From Streptomyces mirabilis (GTDB lineage: Bacteria; Actinomycetota; Actinomycetes; Streptomycetales; Streptomycetaceae), in assembly GCF_039503195.1 (NCBI RefSeq), contig NZ_JBCJKP010000001.1, positions 4,030,001 through 4,094,000 of the forward strand: 64,000 bases of DNA, written 5' to 3'. A model generated the notes under the pieces. That model saw nothing but the letters and a program-made list of their open reading frames with translations, was not told the DNA's origin and ran no database searches. This document shows, piece after piece, positions 54,770 to 63,028 of this stretch. Made by a program: the position numbers and the translations under genes. Numbering within the stretch: position 1 is the first letter of the stretch; each line of letters starts with the position of its first letter.

Positions 54770-56356
54770 TTACGCCGTGGGCCAGGGCACCTGGGGCGAG
54801 CGGTAGTAGCCGATCCCCAGCGCCTCCCAACGCGGCCCCTGCGCCGCGAGCCGCGCCTTGTAGGTGTCCCAGTCGTGCGTCGAGGCGGGCGACCAGCCGA
54901 GCTCGGCCGCACCGGGCAGCCGCGGGAAGGTCATGTAGTCGATGTCGGCCCCCGTGACGATGGTCTCCGACCACAGCGGCGCCTCGACGCCCCGGATCGC
55001 CGAAGCCGGCGCTCCCGGAAGGTAGGCGCCCGGATCCCAGTCGTAGGACCGCTTCACCTCCACCAGGCCCGCCCAGTCCTGCCCGAGCGGGGTGTCGGCG
55101 GTGTACTTCATGTCGAGGTAGACCCGGTCGGCGGGCGACAGCACGAGCCCCGTCCCGTTCCGCGCGGCCGCGGCGACCTGCGCCTTCTCCGTGGCACTGG
55201 TGTCGTCGAGCCCCCAGTACTGCGCGATCGCGCCCTTCACCGGGTGCGCCCCGGTCAGCTGGTGCCAGCCGATCACGGTCTTCCCGTACTTGGCGACGAC
55301 CGGCTGCACCTTGTCCATGAAGGTGACGTAGTCGGCGTGGCTGGTGGAGTGGGCCTCGTCCCCGCCGATGTGGAGGTACTTGCCCGGCGTGAGGGCCGCC
55401 AGCTCCCGCACGACGTCGTCCACGAAGTCGTACGTCACCGGCTTCGCCACGCACAGCGAGCTGAACCCGACGTCGGTGCCCGTGTAGAGCGGGGGCGCGG
55501 TCCCGTTGCAGTTCAGCTGGGCGTACGAGGCGAGCGCGGCGTTGGTGTGACCCGGCATGTCGATCTCCGGGACGACCTCCAGATAGCGGGAGGCCGCGTA
55601 TCGCACGATCTCCTTGTAGTCGGCCTTGGTGTAGTAGCCCCCGTGCCCGCCGCCGACCTGCGTGGACCCTCCGTACGTGGCGAGCCGCGGCCAGGAGTCG
55701 ATCGCGATGCGCCAGCCCTGGTCGTCACTCAGGTGCAGATGCAGCTTGTTGACCTTGTAGAGGGCCAACTCGTCGATGTACCGCTTGACTTGCGCGACAC
55801 CGAAGAAGTGCCGGGAGACGTCGAGCATCGCGCCGCGGTAGCCGTAGCGCGGGCTGTCCTTGATGGTGCCGCCCGCCACGAGCCAGGGGCCGGCCTGCAC
55901 GGAGTTCTTCTCGACGGCGGCGGGCAGCAGTTGGCGCAGCGTCTGCACGCCGTGGAAGAGCCCGGCGGGCGCGGCGGCCGTGATGGTGACGCCACTTCGC
56001 CCGCTGTCCAGGCGATAGCCCTCGGCGCCCGTGGACCCCGCCGCGATCCGCAGCCGGATACCGCCCGTACCGTGCGTGGTGACGGGCAGTCGGTACCCGG
56101 TGGAGGGACGCAGGACGTCGGCCAGATACGCGCCGACCCGGCGGGCCTGAGGCGAGTCCTCGACCCGGATACGGGTGCCGTCGGTGATGCGATACGGGGA
56201 TCCGCCCGCGTGGACCGAGGCGGGGGCCGGCACCACCTGCCCGAGCGGGGTCGCGGTGCGGCCCGACTCGGAGTGTGCGGCACCGGCGACTGAGACACCG
56301 GCGGCCGCCACGAGCAGCAGCGTACCGAGAAGACGGGGCGTTCTGTGCTGTCTCAC
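54770..56356 (-). CDS. secreted GH20 beta-N-acetylhexosaminidase
   Basis: A 528-residue exported exo-enzyme that releases terminal GlcNAc/GalNAc, e.g. from chitobiose. GTG with AGGGAG upstream opens a Sec signal (QHRTPRLLGTLLLVAAAGVS). An alpha/beta N-terminal domain (VVPAPASVHAGGSPYRI) precedes the TIM barrel: GAMLDVSRHFFGV near 180, HLHLSDDQGWRI near 220, HIGGDEAH near 340 with the catalytic Asp-Glu pair, and WGLDD/WSETIV near 400 and 470. It starts 85 bases from the divergent DUF4429 gene. It would feed GlcNAc to the amino-sugar pathway that includes glmS. Confidence 0.94.
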   Translation of the reverse strand: MRQHRTPRLLGTLLLVAAAGVSVAGAAHSESGRTATPLGQVVPAPASVHAGGSPYRITDGTRIRVEDSPQARRVGAYLADVLRPSTGYRLPVTTHGTGGIRLRIAAGSTGAEGYRLDSGRSGVTITAAAPAGLFHGVQTLRQLLPAAVEKNSVQAGPWLVAGGTIKDSPRYGYRGAMLDVSRHFFGVAQVKRYIDELALYKVNKLHLHLSDDQGWRIAIDSWPRLATYGGSTQVGGGHGGYYTKADYKEIVRYAASRYLEVVPEIDMPGHTNAALASYAQLNCNGTAPPLYTGTDVGFSSLCVAKPVTYDFVDDVVRELAALTPGKYLHIGGDEAHSTSHADYVTFMDKVQPVVAKYGKTVIGWHQLTGAHPVKGAIAQYWGLDDTSATEKAQVAAAARNGTGLVLSPADRVYLDMKYTADTPLGQDWAGLVEVKRSYDWDPGAYLPGAPASAIRGVEAPLWSETIVTGADIDYMTFPRLPGAAELGWSPASTHDWDTYKARLAAQGPRWEALGIGYYRSPQVPWPTA

Positions 56357-56441
56357 ATGCGCTCCCTTCGAAGGACCCTGCACATCAATGGGGGATGGGT
56401 GTAGACCACTCTTCCGCAGACCCGGTGAAACAATCCCCCTC

Positions 56442-57311
56442 ATGGCGGAAATCATCCAGAAGGACGGGACGTGGACCTTCGACGGCGACGCGCTGCGGCT
56501 GGCTCCGGGGCGCGACAAGAACGTGAGCCTGCTCCGCAGAACCTTGGGTGAACTGACCGTCCCGCTGGGAGCGTTGGCGGGGATTTCCTTCGAACAGGGC
56601 AAGAAGAGCGGGCGGTTGCGGCTCCGACTGCGCGACGGTGCCGACCCGCTGCTGCAGGCGACCGGCGGCAGGCTCGCCGAGCCGAACGACCCCTACCAGC
56701 TCACCGTGGAGTCCGACCGCTACGGCGTCGCCGAGTACGTCGTGGACGAGGTCCGGGACGCGCTGCTCCTGGACCGGGTGCCGGCCGACCCGGTCGACGG
56801 CTATCTGCTCCCGGGCCCCTCCGTGCCGCTGTCCGTCTCCGCCGGCGACGGCACCGCGAGCTTCGACGGCGAGCACGTGCGCCTGGAGTGGAACTGGAAG
56901 ACCGAGGACTCCAAGTCCGCCGCCGGAGCCCGCTCGCTCGCCCTCACCGACCTCACCACCGTCGAGTGGCAGCCCGCGGTCGGCCTGGAGAACGGCTACC
57001 TGCGCTTCACCGTCCGCGGCGCGGAGACCAAGGCCCCACCGAAGTACGACCCCAACTCCGTCGAACTGTGGGGCTTCAAGAAGGACCTGCTGATGGCCCT
57101 GGTCGCGGCGGCGGTACAGGCCCGGCTCCCACATCCCACGGCCTCCCCGGAAGCCGCGCGGGCGGCGGGGCAGCCGGCCGCGATCGCCCCGGAGGACGAC
57201 CACGACGCCCTGCTCCGCCGCCTGCGCGAACTGGGCGACCTCCACAAGTCCGGCGTTCTGACGGACGAGGAGTTCGCCACAGCCAAACGGGCGGTCCTCA
57301 AGCGGATGTAG
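56442..57311 (+). CDS. DUF4429/SHOCT domain protein
   Basis: A 289-residue soluble protein with two DUF4429 repeats: residues about 1-90 (MAEIIQKDGTWTFDGDALRL, ISFEQGKKSGRLRLRLRDG) and about 130-225 (GDGTASFDGEHVRLEW, YLRFTVRGAETKAPPKYDPN). A Pro/Ala linker leads to a C-terminal SHOCT helix hairpin (LGDLHKSGVLTDEEFATAKRAVLKRM). The repeats resemble PH-like folds; SHOCT often promotes oligomerisation. Function unknown. ATG 56442 is preceded by only a weak ribosome site. Confidence 0.86.
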   Translation: MAEIIQKDGTWTFDGDALRLAPGRDKNVSLLRRTLGELTVPLGALAGISFEQGKKSGRLRLRLRDGADPLLQATGGRLAEPNDPYQLTVESDRYGVAEYVVDEVRDALLLDRVPADPVDGYLLPGPSVPLSVSAGDGTASFDGEHVRLEWNWKTEDSKSAAGARSLALTDLTTVEWQPAVGLENGYLRFTVRGAETKAPPKYDPNSVELWGFKKDLLMALVAAAVQARLPHPTASPEAARAAGQPAAIAPEDDHDALLRRLRELGDLHKSGVLTDEEFATAKRAVLKRM

Positions 57312-57389
57312 AAATCCGCGACGAGGACCGCTCGCCGGCCGTCCCGCCTCGCCTTCCAGGCGTGCGGCCCCGTGCTTATAGGGGCGCGA

Positions 57390-57416
57390 GGAACCGCGCG
57401 ACCAGCCCCCACCGGC
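57390..57416. repeat. dispersed intergenic repeat, second copy
   Basis: Inverted, 26 of 27 bases identical to 1347-1373. It lies between the DUF4429 stop and the phosphatase stop, so it may act as a bidirectional hairpin or be a passive mobile repeat. Confidence 0.7.
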
Positions 57417-57426
57417 CGGCCCGCAG

Positions 57427-59013
57427 CTATCGAACCCGTCGAGCCACCGTGAAGTGGTCGACCTCGGCACCCGTCTCGGCAATCCCCCGCACCGTCAGCG
57501 TGGCCAGCCGACCCTTGTGCGCGGGCGTGACGTCCACCCGAAGGAAGGAGTAGTTGAGGTAGCGCACCCGGGACCAGGCGACCGTCTCGTTCTGCTTGCC
57601 GTCCTTGAGGTTGACGAAGGAGGCGACGGCGTCGACCTCGTTCTCGTGGCCCTCGTACGACTCCGGGGCGCTGAACGCGTACAGGCTGCGCCCCGCCGCG
57701 CCCGCCGTCACGTACACGACACCGTCGGTCTCCGGGTACGCCGTGCCGCCGATCGGCAGCTTCTTGGTGACCGCGTCGCCCTTGATGACGTCCGTGCGCT
57801 CGTACTGGTGGTTGTGGCCGTTGATGACCAGGTCCACCGTGTACTTCTCGAACAGCGGCACCCACTCCTGTCGCACGCCCCCCTCCGAGGCGTGCGCCGT
57901 GGAGGTGCAGTACGCGCAGTGGTGGAAGAAGATCACGATGAAGTCGACGTCCTTGGACGCCCGGAACTTCTTGAGCTGGCCCTCGAGCCACTTCGTCTGC
58001 GTTCCTCCGGAGATGCCCAGGTTCGCCGGGATCTCGAAGGAGATGTCGTTGGCGTCCAGCGAGATGATCGCCGTGTTGCCGTAGACGAAGGAGTAGACGC
58101 CGGGCAGGTTCTTCTTGTCGGGCCCGTTGTCCGGAAGCGTCCAGCGGGCCTCTTCGCCGCCGTAGCCGTTGGGCGAGTACCAGGCCTCCATGTCGTGGTT
58201 GCCGTACGCGGGCATCCACGGGACCTGCTTGGCGACCGTCTCGGTCTGGGCGAGGAACTGGTCCCAGATGCGCGAGTCGAAGCCCGTGTCCTCCTTCTTG
58301 CCCGCACCGGCCGGGTCCGCGTACGCGATGTCGCCGGCGTGCAGGTGGAAGGACGGGTTCTGGCCCAGCAGCAGGGCGTCGTTGGCGAGGCCGTGGTAGC
58401 CGACACCCTCGTCGCCGAAGGCCGTGAAGGTGAACGGCTCCGCGCGCGAGGGCGCGGTGGTGAAGGTGCCGAGCGTGCCCAGCAGGTGGGGCGCGCAGGG
58501 GTCGAAGCCCGCGTGGCCGACGCCGTAGTAGTACGTCTTGCCGGGGCGCAGGTGGGTGAGCTTGGCGTGCAGGTAGTACTGCGTGTGGTCGCCGCTCGCG
58601 CCGACGCCCGCCGGGGTGTAGACGGTGCGGACCTCGGCCTCGATCTTGCGGGAGAGGTCCCAGGGGTGGGCGCCGATGCGGATGAACGGCTTCTTCACCG
58701 CGGCCGGAACCTGCCAGGAGACCGTGATCTCCGTACGCGGGTCATTGCCGAAGGCGAGGTGCCGGCCGAAGGGGGCGACGAGGGCGCCGTCGACCTTCTC
58801 GGTCGAGGAGGTGGTGGCCAGCGTCGGGGCAGCGGCCTGTGCGACGGCGCCGGGCACGAAGGCGCCCCCCGCGACGGCGCCGAGGGTCACGGCTCCGCCT
58901 CTGATCATGTTGCGCCGGGAGAACTTGGCGCGGAGATACTCGTGCTGCTCTGCCATGGTCATGCGCTCGGCGAGCTTCTCCGGTACGCCCATGCGTGGAG
59001 TGTCCATGGCCAC
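57427..59013 (-). CDS. Tat-exported purple acid phosphatase-like metallophosphoesterase
   Basis: A 528-residue secreted phosphatase. GTG 59013 follows GGGAG; the Tat signal is FSRRNMIRGGAVTLGAVAGG near residues 31-50. A fibronectin-like N-terminal domain follows (ITVSWQVPAAVKKPFIRIGA near 105), then the metallophosphoesterase domain with all metal motifs: FTAFGDEG near 195, LHAGDIAYADP near 225, MPAYGNHDMEAWYS near 270, FFHHCAYCTS near 370 and INGHNHQYER near 408. The small conserved gene and glmS lie divergently. Confidence 0.93.
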   Translation of the reverse strand: MAMDTPRMGVPEKLAERMTMAEQHEYLRAKFSRRNMIRGGAVTLGAVAGGAFVPGAVAQAAAPTLATTSSTEKVDGALVAPFGRHLAFGNDPRTEITVSWQVPAAVKKPFIRIGAHPWDLSRKIEAEVRTVYTPAGVGASGDHTQYYLHAKLTHLRPGKTYYYGVGHAGFDPCAPHLLGTLGTFTTAPSRAEPFTFTAFGDEGVGYHGLANDALLLGQNPSFHLHAGDIAYADPAGAGKKEDTGFDSRIWDQFLAQTETVAKQVPWMPAYGNHDMEAWYSPNGYGGEEARWTLPDNGPDKKNLPGVYSFVYGNTAIISLDANDISFEIPANLGISGGTQTKWLEGQLKKFRASKDVDFIVIFFHHCAYCTSTAHASEGGVRQEWVPLFEKYTVDLVINGHNHQYERTDVIKGDAVTKKLPIGGTAYPETDGVVYVTAGAAGRSLYAFSAPESYEGHENEVDAVASFVNLKDGKQNETVAWSRVRYLNYSFLRVDVTPAHKGRLATLTVRGIAETGAEVDHFTVARRVR

Positions 59014-59078
59014 AGAAGTTGCTCCCGGCAATCGACGCGACACACGACGCAGGATGGACAGCTTGCTAACAGCCCCCC

Positions 59079-59414
59079 ATGAGACCTTCAACAGCCACTT
59101 GCCCGATATCGGGCAAGATTCTTGCGAATCGGCTCCTGGTACCTCAGGATCAACGGGTGCACGACGAACTTGTTGATCACCTGACGCGCTCCACCCCTCT
59201 GAACCGGGGCGAGGCACTGCGGGTGATCCAGGACGTGCTCGCCTACTTCGACGAGACGACCGAGGACTACGTCCGTCGCCGCCACCGCGAGCTCCAGGCC
59301 CAGGGCCTGGTCAACGCGACGATCTTCGAACGGATCGAGGCGGACCTGAAGTACCGCGCGGTCGCACCGCCGGAGCTCACGCTCAGGCAGCTGCGCCGCA
59401 TTGTCTACGGCTGA
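59079..59414 (+). CDS. small conserved protein of unknown function before glmS
   Basis: A 111-residue soluble protein, mostly helical: HDELVDHLTRSTPLNRGEA, then VIQDVLAYFDETTEDYVRRRHRELQ near 50, and a basic end (LTLRQLRRIVYG). I recognise no family. ATG 59079 puts a 20-bp palindrome in codons 7-13; a GTG at 59157 (VHDELVDHL) would leave the palindrome upstream and give 86 residues. It precedes glmS by 13 bases, so is probably co-transcribed, possibly acting on amino-sugar metabolism. Confidence 0.72.
   Translation: MRPSTATCPISGKILANRLLVPQDQRVHDELVDHLTRSTPLNRGEALRVIQDVLAYFDETTEDYVRRRHRELQAQGLVNATIFERIEADLKYRAVAPPELTLRQLRRIVYG
59098..59117. promoter_or_regulatory. 20-bp perfect palindrome in the glmS leader
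   Basis: CTTGCCCGATATCGGGCAAG reads identically on both strands. It lies 65-105 bases from both divergent starts (phosphatase and small protein), so it is a good candidate operator for either. Confidence 0.6.
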
Positions 59415-59427
59415 GGAATACATATAC

Positions 59428-61245
59428 ATGTGCGGAATCGTCGGATACATCGGCAGGCGTGACGTGGCACCGCTGCTGCTCGAAGGCCTCCAGCGCCTGG
59501 AGTACCGCGGCTACGACTCGGCGGGCATCGTCGTCACGACGCCGAAGTCGGCCGGTCTGAAGATGGTCAAGGCCAAGGGCCGGGTCCGTGACCTGGAGGC
59601 CAAGGTCCCCGCACGCTTCAAGGGCACGACCGGCATCGCCCACACCCGCTGGGCCACCCACGGCGCCCCCTCCGACGTGAACGCGCACCCCCACATGTCC
59701 GCCGACAGCAAGGTCGCGGTCGTCCACAACGGCATCATCGACAACGCCTCCGACCTGCGTAAGAAGCTCGAGGCGGACGGTGTCGAGTTCCTCTCGGAGA
59801 CCGACACCGAGGTCCTCACCCACCTGATCGCCCACTCCGAGGCCGAGAAGCTCGAGGACAAGGTCCGCGACGCGCTCCGGGTGATCGAGGGCACGTACGG
59901 CATCGCGGTCCTGCACGCCGACTTCCCCGACCGCATCGTGGTGGCCCGCAACGGTTCCCCGGTCGTCCTCGGCATCGGCGAGAAGGAGATGTTCGTCGCC
60001 TCGGACATCGCCGCCCTGGTCACCCACACCCGCCAGATAGTGACCCTGGACGACGGCGAGATGGCCACCCTCAAGGCCGACGACTTCCGCACCTACACCA
60101 CCGAGGGCACCCGTACGACGGCCGAGCCGACCACCGTGGAGTGGGAGGCGGCCTCGTACGACATGGGCGGCCACGACACGTACATGCACAAGGAGATCCA
60201 CGAGCAGGTCGAGGCCGTGGACCGGGTGCTGCGCGGCCGCATCGACGACCGGTTCTCCACCGTGCACCTCGGTGGCCTGAACCTGGACGCCCGTGAGGCG
60301 CGCCAGATCCGCCGCGTGAAGATCCTCGGCTGCGGCACCTCGTACCACGCGGGCATGATCGGCGCCCAGATGATCGAGGAGCTCGCCCGCATCCCCGCGG
60401 ACGCCGAGCCGGCCTCCGAGTTCCGTTACCGCAACGCGGTCGTCGACCCCGACACCCTGTACGTGGCCGTGTCCCAGTCCGGTGAGACGTACGACGTACT
60501 GGCCGCCGTGCAGGAGCTGAAGCGCAAGGGCGCGCGGGTGCTCGGTGTGGTCAACGTCGTCGGTTCGGCGATCGCCCGCGAGGCGGACGGCGGCATGTAC
60601 GTCCACGCGGGCCCCGAGGTCTGCGTCGTCTCGACGAAGTGCTTCACCAACACGACCGTCGCCTTCGCGCTGCTCGCGCTGCACCTCGGCCGTACCCGTG
60701 ACCTGTCGGTCCGCGACGGCAAGCGGATCATCGAGGGCCTGCGCAGGCTGCCCGCGCAGATCTCCGAGATCCTGGAGCAGGAGGACGAGATCAAGAAGCT
60801 GGCCGAGGAGTACGCCGAGGCCCGCTCGATGCTCTTCATCGGCCGCGTCCGGGGCTACCCGGTGGCCCGTGAGGCCTCCCTGAAGCTCAAGGAGGTCTCG
60901 TACATCCACGCCGAGGCGTACCCGGCCTCCGAGCTCAAGCACGGCCCGCTGGCGCTCATCGAGCCCGCGCTGCCCACGGTCGCGATCGTGCCCGACGACG
61001 ACCTCCTGGAGAAGAACCGCGCCGCCCTGGAGGAGATCAAGGCCCGCAGCGGCCGGATCCTCGCGGTGGCGCACCAGGAGCAGGAGAAGGCCGACCAGAC
61101 GATCGTCGTCCCGAAGAACGAGGACGAGCTGGACCCGATCCTCATGGGCATCCCGCTCCAACTCCTCGCCTACCACACGGCATTGGCCCTGGGCCGCGAC
61201 ATCGACAAGCCGCGCAACCTGGCCAAGTCGGTGACGGTGGAGTAA
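59428..61245 (+). CDS. glmS: glutamine--fructose-6-phosphate aminotransferase (isomerizing)
   Basis: A 605-residue enzyme that makes glucosamine 6-phosphate for peptidoglycan. The glutaminase domain starts with Cys2 (CGIVGYIGRRD) and includes THTRWATHGAPSDVNAHPH near 75 and DTEVLTHLI near 122. Two SIS domains follow: CGTSYHAGMIGAQ near 300 and the SQSGETYDVLAA loop near 350, then MLFIGRVRGYPVAREASLKLKEVSYIHAEAYPASELKHGPLALI near 470-510 and the C-terminal KSVTVE. Start follows GAGGAA. Streptomyces often carry two copies; which this is cannot be judged here. Confidence 0.96.
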   Translation: MCGIVGYIGRRDVAPLLLEGLQRLEYRGYDSAGIVVTTPKSAGLKMVKAKGRVRDLEAKVPARFKGTTGIAHTRWATHGAPSDVNAHPHMSADSKVAVVHNGIIDNASDLRKKLEADGVEFLSETDTEVLTHLIAHSEAEKLEDKVRDALRVIEGTYGIAVLHADFPDRIVVARNGSPVVLGIGEKEMFVASDIAALVTHTRQIVTLDDGEMATLKADDFRTYTTEGTRTTAEPTTVEWEAASYDMGGHDTYMHKEIHEQVEAVDRVLRGRIDDRFSTVHLGGLNLDAREARQIRRVKILGCGTSYHAGMIGAQMIEELARIPADAEPASEFRYRNAVVDPDTLYVAVSQSGETYDVLAAVQELKRKGARVLGVVNVVGSAIAREADGGMYVHAGPEVCVVSTKCFTNTTVAFALLALHLGRTRDLSVRDGKRIIEGLRRLPAQISEILEQEDEIKKLAEEYAEARSMLFIGRVRGYPVAREASLKLKEVSYIHAEAYPASELKHGPLALIEPALPTVAIVPDDDLLEKNRAALEEIKARSGRILAVAHQEQEKADQTIVVPKNEDELDPILMGIPLQLLAYHTALALGRDIDKPRNLAKSVTVE

Positions 61246-61277
61246 AAATCCACCAGCCCCCGAAGCGACGATCGAGG

Positions 61278-61329
61278 AACCCCCGCGGCGCGCAACCACC
61301 TCCGCGAGAGCGGCGCCGGTTTAGGCGCA
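61278..61329. repeat. 52-bp dispersed repeat, copy 2, after glmS
   Basis: Reverse complement of the copy at 36774-36825, 48 of 52 bases identical. It lies between the glmS stop and the terminator hairpin. Confidence 0.8.
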
Positions 61330-61337
61330 AAGGACGA

Positions 61338-61381
61338 GAACGGGTCCCTGTGCCACGCCACCAGCGCACAGGGACCCGTTC
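61338..61381. terminator. 16-bp perfect hairpin, probable bidirectional terminator
   Basis: GAACGGGTCCCTGTGC and GCACAGGGACCCGTTC pair fully around a 12-base loop between the convergent glmS and acetate-transporter genes. Confidence 0.94.
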
Positions 61382-61424
61382 CTTCAGGGGGCCGGGGCCG
61401 CCCATGCCCCGGCCCGCGCCGACG

Positions 61425-61994
61425 TCAGCCGGTGGCCGTCACCCCCCGGCCGGCGGCGCGTCCGGGCAGTGCGGTGGGCCAGTGAGCCATGGCCGCCGTG
61501 GCCCCGTACCAGGCGAGCGCGCCGCTCGCGACGGCGAACCAGCCGCCGACCTTCCCCAGACCTCCGCTGTCGCCGAACTGCCCGACGGCCAGCAGGAGAA
61601 GGGCGACGAAGAGCAGCGCGTACGTTCCTCGGGTGAGAAGGGGCGCGCCGCTCGCGCCGGCGGTCAGGCTGAGCGCGACGAGCGCGAACAGGAGCAGGAA
61701 GAGACCGGTCGCGTTGGCGGACATCTGCGTGCCGGCCGTGACGCCCCAGGTGAACCAGAACGCGCCGAGCGCCGTGAAGGCCGTACCGGTGAAGGCGTCG
61801 TGGTCGCGGAAGGCGAACAGCCCGGCTACGAAGAGCGCGATGCCACCGACATAGGTGGCGAGGGAGACGGAGTCGGCCGCTGTCACGCCGTCGATCACTT
61901 GGGTGTTACCGAGGCCGAAGAGCAACAGGGTGAGGCCGAGCGCGAGGTGGCCGAGGGTCGAGGTGATGCTTCCCGCGGAGACGTCTTTGTCCAC
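61425..61994 (-). CDS. GPR1/FUN34/YaaH-family membrane protein (acetate uptake type)
   Basis: A 189-residue membrane protein with six hydrophobic segments (LGHLALGLTLLLFGLGNTQVI, LATYVGGIALFVAGLFAF, FTALGAFWFTWGVTAG and others). The whole resembles the YaaH/SatP acetate/succinate transporters, but the hallmark NPAPLGL motif is not evident, so substrate remains open. It is monocistronic; convergent with glmS. Confidence 0.83.
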   Translation of the reverse strand: MDKDVSAGSITSTLGHLALGLTLLLFGLGNTQVIDGVTAADSVSLATYVGGIALFVAGLFAFRDHDAFTGTAFTALGAFWFTWGVTAGTQMSANATGLFLLLFALVALSLTAGASGAPLLTRGTYALLFVALLLLAVGQFGDSGGLGKVGGWFAVASGALAWYGATAAMAHWPTALPGRAAGRGVTATG

Positions 61995-62176
61995 GGCGGG
62001 CTCCCTTCATGCATGTGCAGTTGTGCTGCGTGGTACCGGCCGTGCGGTTGGTCCGGTGACCGGTATGTACCCTTCACAAGGGCACAAACCACCTCTACGC
62101 GCGAGTAGATTCACGCCGGTTCAGGCACCCGCCAAAGGGAGTTGACGGTAGGTCAGGGAGCACGTCGGAGGATGCG

Positions 62177-62704
62177 TCAGGGGATGACGATCACCGGGCG
62201 CTGCGCACGCTTCGCGAGCCGTCCGGCCACCGAGCCGAAGATGCGTCCGACGATGCCGTGCGTGGAGCCGACGACGATCGCGTCCGCCTCGTACTCCCGT
62301 CCGACCTCTTCGAGTTCGTGACAGATGTCACCGCCGCGCTCGACGAGGATCCAGGGCACCTCGGCCAGATATTCGGCACACGCGAGTTCGAGGCCGAGCA
62401 CCTCGGTGCGGTGGTCGGGCACGTCGACGAAGACCGGTGGTTCACAGCCCGCCCACACTGTGGTGGGCAGCCGGTTCGCGACGTGCACGATGATCAGGCC
62501 CGAGCCGGAGCGGTGGGCCATGCCGATCGCGTAGGCGAGGGCGCGCTCGCTGGACGTCGAGCCGTCGAAACCGACGACGACGCCGTGCTTGAAGGCAGGA
62601 TCGCAGGACTGGCGGGGTTCTTCCGCCGCCAGGGGCTCGGCCGCCGTGGGATCGGCGAGCGGGCGCTTGCGGTCCGCGGGATCGAAGAATTCGTGACCGG
62701 CCAT
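62177..62704 (-). CDS. universal stress protein
   Basis: A 175-residue single UspA domain. It begins after a 38-residue tail with HGVVVGFDGSTSSERALAYAIGMAHRSG, includes LIIVHVANRLP and ends with the ATP-binding VVGSTHGIVGRIFGSVAGRLAKRAQRPVIVIP, of G-2x-G-9x-G(S/T) form. ATG 62704 is selected; the frame continues much further upstream through non-coding sequence. Such proteins protect cells in stress or starvation. Confidence 0.9.
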   Translation of the reverse strand: MAGHEFFDPADRKRPLADPTAAEPLAAEEPRQSCDPAFKHGVVVGFDGSTSSERALAYAIGMAHRSGSGLIIVHVANRLPTTVWAGCEPPVFVDVPDHRTEVLGLELACAEYLAEVPWILVERGGDICHELEEVGREYEADAIVVGSTHGIVGRIFGSVAGRLAKRAQRPVIVIP

Positions 62705-63028
62705 GGGTATCTCGGCGTTTAGATCCTCGTGGTGGGGACGACGACGTGCGGCAGAGCTGTGTCCGGGAATCATCTTCCCAACCCCATACCCCCAAGGGTA
62801 CGGCGGCACGCCTCCTCTGCCCAGATCTCGCGCGCGCTGCGCGGCGTTCCCCGGAGCATGCATGAGAGGCGCCCGCAACGCAATGGTTGCTGCCCCGTAC
62901 AGGCGGTTTGCACAGGGTTCACCCAGGCTCGAGGCCTTTCGTAGGTGACCGGCGGGTCGAACACGCGTTGAACCGATGAGCCACCGCCATGGAGAGCACT
63001 GGAGTACCAGGGAACCAGGGAGCAGACC

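Noticed and set aside
59415..59427. glmS ribozyme or riboswitch before glmS
   Set aside because: Only 13 bases separate the genes; no room and no conserved elements.
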